This document shows, piece after piece, positions 6,909 to 15,492 of a stretch of 64,000 nt of DNA. The number at the start of each line of letters is the position of its first letter. Position 1 is the stretch's first letter. A program made the translations under genes and the position numbers. The notes below the pieces were generated by a model, which did no database searches, was not told where the DNA came from, and saw only the letters and a list, made by a program, of their open reading frames with translations. This DNA is from Hahella sp050299855 (GTDB taxonomy: Bacteria; Pseudomonadota; Gammaproteobacteria; Pseudomonadales; Oleiphilaceae). Location: the NCBI GenBank assembly GCA_050299855.1, contig JBNKWQ010000023.1, positions 1 through 64,000 of the forward strand, written 5' to 3'.

Positions 6909-8108
6909 ATGGAGCATACTGACAAAAATCTGGGATTTTCCACCCGCGCCATTCACCACGCCTATGATTCCAGAGAGAATCAAGGCGCCTTGGTACCGCC
7001 GATATATCTGACCTCGACTTTCACTTTTCCCTCTGTTGAATATGGGGCCGGTTGCTTCGCCGGCGAGGAAAACGGGCATTTTTATACCCGTATCTCGAAC
7101 CCGACATTGGCACTGCTGGAGTCACGCATGGCTTCACTTGAAAGTGGTGAAGCCGCAGTAGCCTTTGGTTCGGGAATGGGAGCCATTACAACGACGCTCT
7201 GGACGCTGTTACGTCCGGGAGATGAGATTATCGCGGACCTCACCCTGTACGGATGCACCTTTGCTTTTCTGCATCACGGTATTGCCGAATTCGGCGTCAG
7301 GGTCCGCCATGTGGACATGTCCAATCTCGCGGAGTTAAGAGACGCGATATCACCCGCAACCCGAGTGATCTACTTTGAAACGCCTGCCAACCCCAATATG
7401 TCCCTGATAGATATTGCCGCCGTAGCGCAAATCGCCCATGAGCATGAGAACATTAACGTTGTGGTGGACAACACTTACTGCACGCCTTACTTGCAACGTC
7501 CCTTGGAACTTGGTGCAGATGTGGCGGTTCACTCTGCCACCAAATACCTGAGCGGCCACGGCGACATCACCGCAGGTATTGCCATTTCCAATCAAGAAAT
7601 TGCAGAACGGATTCGTCTGGTAGGATTGAAAGACATGACTGGTGCAGTGATGTCTCCACAGGATGCGTTCCTGCTCATGCGAGGCATGAAAACCCTGTCG
7701 TTGCGTATGGAGCGGCATTGCAACAATGCTCAGGCAGTAGCCGAATTACTGGAGTCACACCCTGCCGTCGAGTGTGTGAGTTATCCGGGTTTGAAATCAT
7801 TTCCCCAATACGAACTTGCCTCCCGGCAGATGAAACTTCCAGGCGGCATGATTGCATTCGAACTCAAGGGGGGCATAGAAATGGGCCGCCGATTCATGAA
7901 CGCCCTCAATCTGTTCAGCCGCGCAGTCAGCCTGGGGGATGCTGAATCACTGGCCCAACACCCTGCCAGCATGACCCACTCAACTTATACACCAGAAGAG
8001 CGTGCTCAGCATGGGATTTCCGAAGGCCTGGTGCGTCTGTCCGTTGGTTTGGAAGATCTTGAGGACATAGTCACGGATATAGCACAAGCATTGGATGCTG
8101 CAGTGTAG
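6909..8108 (+). CDS. mdeA: methionine gamma-lyase
   Basis: This PLP enzyme of the Cys/Met metabolism family cleaves L-methionine to methanethiol, 2-oxobutyrate and ammonia. The 399-residue length is usual. Cys116 in LYGCTFAF is the residue that distinguishes methionine gamma-lyases from cystathionine enzymes, and Lys212 in SATKYLSGHGD is the PLP lysine. Tyr59-x-Arg61 (FYTRISNP) contacts the phosphate of the neighbouring subunit, and SGMGAI is the PLP-phosphate loop. It is cytosolic and likely controlled by the divergent Lrp-type gene. Confidence 0.93.
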   Translation: MEHTDKNLGFSTRAIHHAYDSRENQGALVPPIYLTSTFTFPSVEYGAGCFAGEENGHFYTRISNPTLALLESRMASLESGEAAVAFGSGMGAITTTLWTLLRPGDEIIADLTLYGCTFAFLHHGIAEFGVRVRHVDMSNLAELRDAISPATRVIYFETPANPNMSLIDIAAVAQIAHEHENINVVVDNTYCTPYLQRPLELGADVAVHSATKYLSGHGDITAGIAISNQEIAERIRLVGLKDMTGAVMSPQDAFLLMRGMKTLSLRMERHCNNAQAVAELLESHPAVECVSYPGLKSFPQYELASRQMKLPGGMIAFELKGGIEMGRRFMNALNLFSRAVSLGDAESLAQHPASMTHSTYTPEERAQHGISEGLVRLSVGLEDLEDIVTDIAQALDAAV

Positions 8109-8114
8109 AGCGCC

Positions 8115-8164
8115 AATGGGCTGTTGTTTAGTGCTGTGTAATGGGCTGTTGTTTAGTGCCGTGT
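8115..8164. repeat. 25-bp tandem direct repeat
   Basis: Two adjacent copies (8115-8139 and 8140-8164) of a unit starting AATGGGCTGTTGTTTAGTGC differ at one position. They lie directly after the mdeA stop, between convergent genes. Confidence 0.85.
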
Positions 8165-8204
8165 TTAGCGTTGTAGTCTAATGCGGTGCAGGATATTGCG
8201 TCGG

Positions 8205-9476
8205 CTAGGCAATCAGAATTGCGCGAAAGTCATTCACATTGGTCAGTGTGGGGCCAGTCACTACCTGTGCGTGGAGCGCTTGAAAGAAACTATGCGCATC
8301 ATTGTTTGCCAGTGCCTTCACCGGATCAATCCCGGCAGAATATGCAGCCTCAAGAGTATCTGGACCGATCAAGGCGCCCGCTACTTCTGCCGCTCCGTCA
8401 ACGCCATCGGTATCACAGGCAAGGGCATAGATACCTTTAGCGCCGCTTAAGGCGATGGCTAATGCCAGGCAATATTCCGCATTAGGCCCGCCAATACCAT
8501 CCCCCCGCCGGGTCACCGTCAGTTCTCCACCGGAAAGAATCACCACTGGGGCGTCGCCCGGTTGCCGGGCTTCAAGCAGTGACAACGCCAGCCTGGCGTG
8601 CTCGGAGGCGATGGTTCGCGCTTCACCTTCGATGGCATCACCAATCAGCCTGACTTCGCAGCCATCCTGGCTGGCTAATTCTGCCGCAGCTTCTAGCGAT
8701 TTGGAGGGCGCCGCATAAATCAGATTATCTACTCGTGATAAGCGCTCATCGTCGGGGGCAATCACGCCTGTTGGTTGGGCAAGCGCCACCTTCACACTTT
8801 CAGGCACTTCGATATTCCAATGGGCAAGAATTTTAATGGCATCATCGGCACTGGAGGTATCCCCTACTGTTGGCCCTGACCCAATGAATGCCGGATTGTC
8901 CCCGGGGACATCCGAAATCATCAGCGCCAGCATGCGTGCAGGATAGGCGGCTGCCGCCAATTGTCCGCCCTTAACACGGGACAGGTGCTTACGCACTGTA
9001 TTCATCTGACTGATAGGTGCGCCTGAAGCCAACAATGCCGTATTAACCTGCTGCTTTTCAGTTAGAGTCACCTCGCCCGACGGCGCAATAAGCAGTGCCG
9101 ATGCGCCTCCGGAAATCAAAGCCAGTACAAAGTCGTTTTCACCAAGGCTGCCGAGCAACTTCAGCATACGGGTCGTTGCCGCCTGCCCTGCCGCGTCGGG
9201 CACAGGGTGAGCAGCCTCCACGATTTCAATCTGTTGCGAGGGACGGCCATAGCCATAGCGAGTAATCACCAACCCTTCGCAGGGCCCCCATGCCTGCTCC
9301 ACCGCCTCAGCCATTCGCGCACTGGCTTTACCGGCTCCCACCACGACTATCCGCCCTGCTGGACGAGTAGGCAGATAATCTGCAAGGGAGAGCATTGGAT
9401 CGGCAACTTCTACGGCACGGTCAAAGAGAGACCGCAGGAACTCTTTCGGGGGCATATTCATCGGGTGCTTGTCCAT
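8205..9476 (-). CDS. ttuD: glycerate 2-kinase / MOFRL-family protein (TtuD-type)
   Basis: The 423-residue protein has the GckA/TtuD architecture: an N-terminal DUF4147 domain with GRIVVVGAGKASARMAEAVE (about 41-60), LALISGGASALL (about 117-128) and LMISDVPGDNPAFIGSGPTV, then a C-terminal MOFRL domain (VILSGGELTVT..., ACDTDGVDGAAEVAGA). These enzymes phosphorylate D-glycerate to 2-phosphoglycerate; some were first named hydroxypyruvate reductase. It feeds glyoxylate or tartrate carbon into glycolysis. It stands alone and converges on mdeA. Confidence 0.9.
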   Translation of the reverse strand: MDKHPMNMPPKEFLRSLFDRAVEVADPMLSLADYLPTRPAGRIVVVGAGKASARMAEAVEQAWGPCEGLVITRYGYGRPSQQIEIVEAAHPVPDAAGQAATTRMLKLLGSLGENDFVLALISGGASALLIAPSGEVTLTEKQQVNTALLASGAPISQMNTVRKHLSRVKGGQLAAAAYPARMLALMISDVPGDNPAFIGSGPTVGDTSSADDAIKILAHWNIEVPESVKVALAQPTGVIAPDDERLSRVDNLIYAAPSKSLEAAAELASQDGCEVRLIGDAIEGEARTIASEHARLALSLLEARQPGDAPVVILSGGELTVTRRGDGIGGPNAEYCLALAIALSGAKGIYALACDTDGVDGAAEVAGALIGPDTLEAAYSAGIDPVKALANNDAHSFFQALHAQVVTGPTLTNVNDFRAILIA

Positions 9477-9920
9477 CTAGTGGCTGTTCATCACCTAGCT
9501 TTCCATCAACTAGCTGACCATCGCAGTTTCAACCTAATGTACAGTATCTCAGCCCGATTGGAATCCCGAAAACCAATTGAGAAGCGCCTATTATGATCAA
9601 CACTTGAAAAACCTGGCTGCAGATAATTCGATGGTCTTCAGCCAGGTCATATCCAAATCGCAAATCTCTTTCGTCATCATCCCAACATAGTTTTCAAACG
9701 TCACCAGCGACAAGGCCACGTAAAAGAAATGTTAATTCACAGGTGCCGGGATGAATTCTGGAAGATGCAATTCAAACACGCAGCAAGGTTTTTGATTAAT
9801 TCGCGACCAATTTCTGGCGCAGCTCAACTGAGAGGATCTATAGTTAATCAGGATGTAGTTTGATAAACCACAAGACATCCCCCTCTCAGGGGCTTCGCCA
9901 AAGGGAAAAGGATCAAGGCT
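9477..9920. other. intergenic region with a hairpin
   Basis: No gene is supported here. A 9-bp inverted repeat (ACCTGGCTG at 9611-9619, CAGCCAGGT at 9639-9647) could form a hairpin but has no T-tract. The rest should hold the promoters of the divergent glycerate kinase and cytochrome genes, which I cannot place. Confidence 0.35.
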
Positions 9921-11717
9921 ATGAGTAACACGGATAAAAAGATGTTGATGACAGCGGCAATGCTGTCGAGTTTGATAGCAGCCTGCGCACTTCAACAGCA
10001 GGGCACACAAATTAAAGAAGGAGAAAAAGTACCAGGAGCCAAAGGCAATATCATCAATCTGGATCAAGGCTGGACCGATGACACCCAGATTGCGTTTTAC
10101 TTTACCGATCAAGGATCACGAATTCTCCCCTACGACTGGTTCCTGGTACTGGAACAAGCTGACAGCACTACACTGTTTCGCGATGACACCCACATTGAAC
10201 AACTGCGTTATCTGCCCTCCGACAAAATCAAATCCTGGAACCCTGACGGCTTGCCGGTAGGTTTCGTTAAAAATGTCGGCAGCGACGGCAAAGAATGGAT
10301 GGGCTTCACCTGTGCAGCCTGCCACACAGCCGAAGTGAGCTATCAAGGCCAGGGCATCCGGATTGATGGAGGACCAACCCTGGGCAATGTTCAGGTATTC
10401 AACGCTGAACTGGTGCGGGCCCTTAGCCGCACTTACGAGGATGAAAACAAGTTCAACCGCTTCGCCGGAAATATACTGGGCTCCGATCCCAGCGTTGAAC
10501 AAAAGGAAGTCCTGCGGCGGGAACTCTTAGCTCAGACTGAAGAGCTGGGCACCCGCAATCTCACTAATCACTCCGCTCCGAACCAACCGGATTATGGCTT
10601 TGGACGTGTCGATGCGATCGGCCAGATTTTTAATCAGGTTATGGTTCAATTTAATGATATGCCCAATAACGGACATCCTGCCGATGCGCCGGCAAGTTAT
10701 CCGTTTATTTGGGGAACTCAACAATCCAACGTAGTGCAATGGACAGGTTTTGCGCCTAATGGTCCTTTTGACTTCGGCGCCCTGATCCGTAATGCCGGAG
10801 AGGTACTCGGTGTCTATGGCCAGATAGAGATACCGGACGACAAAAAAGATGTGCGCTATAAATCATCGTTTGACATTAAAGGACTGGGGGATCTTGAGGC
10901 CTGGGTTGCCGTGCTGCGTTCGCCGGCCTGGCCAGCGGAATACCTGCCGGCGGTCAATCCTGAGCTGGTCATTCGCGGAGAGCTGCATTACGACAAGTAT
11001 TGCCAGTCCTGCCATCAGGTTGTCAGCAGCAAGGACGAACCGAATATCTACAAAGCCGTGCTGACGCCCATCAATGAAGTGGGCACTGATCCACTGGAAT
11101 GGACCAACATGATGAAATGTTTCGCCGGAGGCAAATACACCGGTCGTAAAGCCTTGGGCCTGCTCGGCGAAACAATCCCCGCCAAGACATCCGGGCTTGA
11201 GCCCCTGGTCAATGCCACAGTAGGAGGTTTGCTGGAGCACCCGGCCGAATCTATAGATGCCGCTACCACTGACTACAGCACAGAGCTGCATTCGGAGACA
11301 CAACACCTGGAAAAGATTAAGGATATTCTGAGCCAGTTCCAACTGCCACCGACTGAATCAAGCTCCTGCGGCGACAATTTCCCCTTAAGTGAAGGTAGCT
11401 ATAAGGCGCGGCCTCTGGACGGTATTTGGGCGACAGCTCCCTACCTGCACAACGGATCTGTGCCCAACCTGTATGAACTGCTGCTACCGGCCAGACAGCG
11501 CTCAAAAGACTTTTATCTCGGCAATAGAGAGCTGGATGTCGACAAAGTGGGTTACCTCTCCACGCCAACAGCCACACTGGCGGACGGATCCGTGATCAAA
11601 GCATTTAAATTCGACACTACCCTGAAGGGCAATTCAAACAGTGGGCACGAATATGGAAGCAAGGAACTAAACGAAGTACAACGACGCGAACTTTTGGAAT
11701 ATCTGAAAACGCTGTGA
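9921..11717 (+). CDS. RoxA-like diheme cytochrome c lipoprotein
   Basis: The 598-residue protein has a lipobox LIAAC (Cys22), so it is probably an outer-membrane or periplasmic lipoprotein. Two c-type heme sites are present: CAACH (131-135) and CQSCH (361-365). The C-terminal YKARPLDGIWATAPYLHNGS stretch is the hallmark of the rubber oxygenase RoxA / diheme peroxidase-like family. RoxA cleaves polyisoprene, but most relatives have unknown substrates, so I assign only the family. It is a single gene followed by a terminator-like hairpin. Confidence 0.85.
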   Translation: MSNTDKKMLMTAAMLSSLIAACALQQQGTQIKEGEKVPGAKGNIINLDQGWTDDTQIAFYFTDQGSRILPYDWFLVLEQADSTTLFRDDTHIEQLRYLPSDKIKSWNPDGLPVGFVKNVGSDGKEWMGFTCAACHTAEVSYQGQGIRIDGGPTLGNVQVFNAELVRALSRTYEDENKFNRFAGNILGSDPSVEQKEVLRRELLAQTEELGTRNLTNHSAPNQPDYGFGRVDAIGQIFNQVMVQFNDMPNNGHPADAPASYPFIWGTQQSNVVQWTGFAPNGPFDFGALIRNAGEVLGVYGQIEIPDDKKDVRYKSSFDIKGLGDLEAWVAVLRSPAWPAEYLPAVNPELVIRGELHYDKYCQSCHQVVSSKDEPNIYKAVLTPINEVGTDPLEWTNMMKCFAGGKYTGRKALGLLGETIPAKTSGLEPLVNATVGGLLEHPAESIDAATTDYSTELHSETQHLEKIKDILSQFQLPPTESSSCGDNFPLSEGSYKARPLDGIWATAPYLHNGSVPNLYELLLPARQRSKDFYLGNRELDVDKVGYLSTPTATLADGSVIKAFKFDTTLKGNSNSGHEYGSKELNEVQRRELLEYLKTL

Positions 11718-11744
11718 ACACAGCCTGCTAACTCCGTAGGTGAT

Positions 11745-11783
11745 ACCAGGGGCATGAAGCTCCAACTCTGCCTCTGGTTTCTT
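11745..11783 (+). terminator. candidate terminator after the RoxA-like gene
   Basis: Arms ACCAGGGGCA (11745-11754) and TGCCTCTGGT (11769-11778) pair with one mismatch and are followed by a short T-rich run. It lies between convergent genes. Confidence 0.5.
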
Positions 11784-11841
11784 CATCCTATGATGACAAT
11801 ACCCTGCGTAACCCATCAGGTACCTCAGATGCGGTTTTATT

Positions 11842-12204
11842 TCAATCATCCTGGGTTTGCATTCTGGCCAGGTAGGCGTCCAGCTCTTCGACATTGGCAA
11901 AAACAGTGAAATCCGGTAGCGCTTTCACTATTTCAAACACCTTTTTAACACCATGGCTCATATGACTCAGAGCTACACGCCCGCCTTGGGCCTTTTGTTT
12001 TTTCAATGTGGTAAATACAATTCGTAGACCTGCAGAGCTGATAAAAGTCAGGTTCTTCATATCAAAAACGATCAGCGCAACCGGCCCTTGAATACCTGCA
12101 AGGGCCGACTCCAGCTTGGGCGAAGATTCACTATCCAGCGATCCGTCCAGATTGATGCGGGCGGTGCCGGGCTTACTCTCATCGATATCTATCTTTAATT
12201 GCAT
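11842..12204 (-). CDS. STAS-domain anti-sigma factor antagonist (RsbV/SpoIIAA-like)
   Basis: The 120-residue protein is a single STAS domain with the phosphorylation loop NLTFISSAGLRI; Ser56/Ser57 are the candidate sites. In the partner-switching model the dephosphorylated form binds the kinase RsbW and frees its target. It is the last gene of a three-gene operon with the kinase (12306-12728) and phosphatase (12725-14707), separated from the kinase by about 100 bp. Confidence 0.9.
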   Translation of the reverse strand: MQLKIDIDESKPGTARINLDGSLDSESSPKLESALAGIQGPVALIVFDMKNLTFISSAGLRIVFTTLKKQKAQGGRVALSHMSHGVKKVFEIVKALPDFTVFANVEELDAYLARMQTQDD

Positions 12205-12305
12205 GGTCTGCCTCTTCCTTGTCGGGAGCTTTTGTTATTCAGGAGCTTAGCTTAATCAGAATCTGAGCACAGTCAGGAACTGGCATAGTCAGCGACTCCG
12301 GCTAA

Positions 12306-12728
12306 TCAGGTAATGGTCTTCAGCAACGTCAATACGTTCTGGCCTTTGGTTCGTGAATAGTGTTGTTCATTGGTCAGTGATTGCACCAGGAATACACCCA
12401 GGCCACCAATATTTCTTTCGTAGACGGGTAACTCCAGATCAGGAGCTTCTTTGGTCAGCGGATTGAATGGCACGCCGTCATCCTTGAATACCAGTTTTAA
12501 AGATTGCCCCACAATGGCGGCATCCATTGCAATCACCGGTTCCCGGCTCTGGCTGGCCCCGTACTTGACGATATTACTCAATACTTCATCGCATACTACG
12601 AGCAATTCTTCATATACCGACATCGGTAAACCATGCCGCTGCACCATCTGCTCCAATGCCATCTGCGCTTCCTGCACAGGATTATGCTTAACCTTAAGTA
12701 GCACTGAGATTTCTGATGATGTGCTCAT
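12306..12728 (-). CDS. anti-sigma factor serine kinase (RsbW-like HATPase)
   Basis: The 140-residue GHKL ATPase domain has an N-box VCDEVLSNIVKYG (about 66-78), a G1-like FKDDGVPFNP and a G2-like IGGLGVFLVQSL. These are the ATP-binding boxes of RsbW/SpoIIAB kinases. It would phosphorylate the downstream STAS protein and is switched by the upstream PP2C phosphatase, whose gene it overlaps by 4 bp. No sigma factor gene is in the window, so the output may be a sigma factor elsewhere or a non-transcriptional target. Confidence 0.88.
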   Translation of the reverse strand: MSTSSEISVLLKVKHNPVQEAQMALEQMVQRHGLPMSVYEELLVVCDEVLSNIVKYGASQSREPVIAMDAAIVGQSLKLVFKDDGVPFNPLTKEAPDLELPVYERNIGGLGVFLVQSLTNEQHYSRTKGQNVLTLLKTIT

Positions 12729-14707
12729 ACACGCTCCAGAACAAGCAATGTAATGTCATCCGACTGGGGTTCTGCCCCGGCAAAATCAGCCACTTCTTCC
12801 AATACTTTCTCAGCCAGGGTCTCAGCACTGCCCTTGTTGCCGATTTCACTGAGCAGATCCAACAAACGCCCTTCCGAAAATTCATGATGAGCCTCGTCAA
12901 AAGCCTCAGTAATCCCGTCTGTATAAATAACCAACCGCTGTCCTTTCGTTAATTTAAAGCTCGACTCACTATAGCTCCGGTCAGGAAACAGGCCAAGAGG
13001 TGCGCCTGAATCAACCGGCAATAGGCTGGCACCATCTGCACTGATAACAACCGGAGGATTATGCCCGGCACTGGCGTAACGAAGCTCATCCGTGTTGGGG
13101 TCCAGCAGCACACAAAATAGCGTGATGAACATGCACTCATCGTTGTTTTCAGCCAATTCGTTATTGAGGTCCGCCAGCAAATGGGACAGATCGGGCATTT
13201 TAGGAATCAGTAGGTTGGCCAATGTAACCACCCGTGACATGAAAAGAGCTGCAGGTATGCCTTTGTCCGACACATCGCCCACAGCAATGAAAAACTGCCC
13301 GTCATCCAGCTGTATCACTGAATAAAGATCGCCTCCTACTGCCCGCGCTGGAATCAACCTGGCATAGACACGATCGTTTGCCAGATCCCTGGCCAACATA
13401 CCCACACCGGGCACCAGGTTCATCTGAATACGGCGGGCAATGTCCAGCTCACTTTCCAGACGTTCTCTGGCTGCCGTGGCCAGGGCCAGTTCCTCAATGT
13501 GCCGCTTGAGAGAATCACGCATGGTGCCCAGGGCATGAATCAGATCGCCGATTTCGTCCTGGCTTCTACTGACAGGCAGTTCGAATTCAAAGTCGCCCTC
13601 ACCCACCTTGGCAATTGAGTGGTGCACTTCCCGGATAGGTTTTGAAATCCGGTTAGCCAGCAACCAGATAAAAAACAGGAACAGCAACAGCAGTACAAAA
13701 AACACGATCAGCATAAGCCGCTGAATGTGCTCAAAATTCTCCAATAATTCAGCTTCAGGCACAACGATTAGCAGGTCGGGCTGAATGGTATCAGCAATTG
13801 ATAATTGTACTTGGTTAACCAGCCAGCCTTTTGGGGAGTGCCCCTCTTCAATCGCATTGAATATTGGGTGCCCCAATTCTTTTATTGTTTTAAGTCGCAG
13901 CCCCGCGCCTGCTGCTTCTGTCAGCCTGGTGGGATCTCCACTCCAGGCCAATACCTTCCCTCCCATACTCAGCAACGCATCAGAGGATGGGGTAATACGT
14001 TGTGCCGCCAGCGATTTTGAAAGCGAGCTGAAGGTGATATCGGTCGCTACAACAGCATCTCTGGAAGGATTGGTCCGGCCGATAGTGAAACCTATTTCCT
14101 TCATAAAGAAAAACACATAGGGCGTGGTGACAGCGGTTTTGCCAGAAGCCATCGCGCCCAGGTACCAGGGTCGCTTTCTTGGATCATAGTCAGAATCCGG
14201 CAAGTGGCGTTGTTCAAGAGGGTTCAACGATTCATCGAAGAAATATCGCTCATAATCGCCGCTGGTGCCATCTATGAAGTCCACCGAGAAACGGCTCCCT
14301 GGTGGTGAATCAAAACGCTGTAACAATGCCTCTGACAATAATGACCGGATAATAAAATAATCGCCGCGGCTATTTCCCACCTGAATGCCTGCAGCGGTGG
14401 GCAGTGCTGCGAGAATTTCTGCCAGCCAGGGTAGTTGCTGCAGATAGTCATCCATGCTTTTGGAAGCCATTAACTGACTGTGAGCCAATAGAGTAGTAGT
14501 CCGCTCCACCGGAATATAGGCGTCACGAATCGCCAGATTGACGGATTTGATGGCAGAGGAAAACACCTGTTCGCTGGTGAGGTCAAGTATCAGGCTGGTT
14601 GCTTTCTGGCTATATCCCACCAACAAAACCCAGCAGGCCAGCACGACAATGCCGGTGCCGAGAATGATCTTCATCCGAATGGATAGTCGGCTCAGTATTT
14701 CTGCCAC
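12725..14707 (-). CDS. membrane sensor serine phosphatase (Cache-HAMP-SpoIIE, RsbU-like)
   Basis: The 660-residue protein starts with a membrane segment (about 12-32) and a periplasmic dCache-like sensor (about 35-325, with the DPRKRPWYLGA motif of Cache domains near 170). A second membrane segment (about 330-352) and a HAMP domain follow. The C-terminal PP2C-SpoIIE phosphatase begins with the ARRIQMNLVPG linker and has metal sites in AVGDVSDKGIPAALFMS and QSDDITLLVL. It senses an extracytoplasmic ligand and dephosphorylates the STAS antagonist. Confidence 0.92.
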   Translation of the reverse strand: MAEILSRLSIRMKIILGTGIVVLACWVLLVGYSQKATSLILDLTSEQVFSSAIKSVNLAIRDAYIPVERTTTLLAHSQLMASKSMDDYLQQLPWLAEILAALPTAAGIQVGNSRGDYFIIRSLLSEALLQRFDSPPGSRFSVDFIDGTSGDYERYFFDESLNPLEQRHLPDSDYDPRKRPWYLGAMASGKTAVTTPYVFFFMKEIGFTIGRTNPSRDAVVATDITFSSLSKSLAAQRITPSSDALLSMGGKVLAWSGDPTRLTEAAGAGLRLKTIKELGHPIFNAIEEGHSPKGWLVNQVQLSIADTIQPDLLIVVPEAELLENFEHIQRLMLIVFFVLLLLFLFFIWLLANRISKPIREVHHSIAKVGEGDFEFELPVSRSQDEIGDLIHALGTMRDSLKRHIEELALATAARERLESELDIARRIQMNLVPGVGMLARDLANDRVYARLIPARAVGGDLYSVIQLDDGQFFIAVGDVSDKGIPAALFMSRVVTLANLLIPKMPDLSHLLADLNNELAENNDECMFITLFCVLLDPNTDELRYASAGHNPPVVISADGASLLPVDSGAPLGLFPDRSYSESSFKLTKGQRLVIYTDGITEAFDEAHHEFSEGRLLDLLSEIGNKGSAETLAEKVLEEVADFAGAEPQSDDITLLVLERV

Positions 14708-14789
14708 TGGATTCCCATTTTCCCTGTAACGGTATCCTAAAGCTTATCTGTTGCTTACGGTCAGACTGCTACTTACGGCCAGACAGCTA

Positions 14790-15401
14790 TTAGCGGTCAG
14801 ATAGCGCCAGCTTCACACCCAGCACTCCAAATGCGCCGGCGAAGCTTCTTCTCAGCCAACGCATCACTTCCGGCCGCGATATCACATAACTCCTTGTTGC
14901 CGAGGCAAAGGCACCGTAACCGAGAAAAACAATAAAAGTCAGCAGCATGAATATAGCTGCCAGTAACATCATGTCATAAGTGGCATGCATGGATTCTAGC
15001 GGAACGAACTGGGGTAGAAATGCCAGGAAAAACAGGGATAACTTGGGATTCAGGATATTCAGCAATATACCGTTCCTGACAATTCTCGTTGCGCTCGCCG
15101 GATTATGGTCATCAGTCACTTCCAGATTTCCGCCGTCCCGCAGAATGTTCCATGCCATATAAAACAGGTAAGCAACGCCCAGAAACTTCACCACCTGGAA
15201 CGCCACAGCACTGGTGTGTAGCAGGGCTGCCAATCCGGCAATACTCGCAGCGATATGCGGCAAAATTCCGAGAGTGCAACCAAAGGCAGCCAGGGCACTG
15301 GCACGCCAACCCTGACTGAGTCCAAAGGCCAGCGTGTAAAGCACACCAGTTCCGGGTAGTAGAACCACCACCAAGGCTGTCAGTAGATATTCAAGAGTCA
15401 T
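14790..15401 (-). CDS. LysE/RhtB-family exporter
   Basis: The 203-residue integral membrane protein has about six hydrophobic segments. The N-terminal family signature is VVLLPGTGVLYTLAFGLSQG, and the central RNGILLNILNPKLSLFFLAF is the conserved N-P-K motif after segment three. It is likely an amino-acid or homoserine-lactone type exporter. It stands alone between the RsbU-like gene and the chemoreceptor, and differs clearly from the cassette-borne LysE at 3420-4061. Confidence 0.88.
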   Translation of the reverse strand: MTLEYLLTALVVVLLPGTGVLYTLAFGLSQGWRASALAAFGCTLGILPHIAASIAGLAALLHTSAVAFQVVKFLGVAYLFYMAWNILRDGGNLEVTDDHNPASATRIVRNGILLNILNPKLSLFFLAFLPQFVPLESMHATYDMMLLAAIFMLLTFIVFLGYGAFASATRSYVISRPEVMRWLRRSFAGAFGVLGVKLALSDR

Positions 15402-15492
15402 CGTTAGGCCTCCAGGTCAATGGAATTCAGTCTAGCCCCAGTCCGAACAACAACCAACCGCCTGGAAATAAATAAAGTGATACGAAGAAGCC

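Noticed and set aside
9611..9647. Rho-independent terminator in the glycerate kinase/cytochrome gap
   Set aside because: The hairpin has a 19-base loop and no T-tract, and the flanking genes are divergent.
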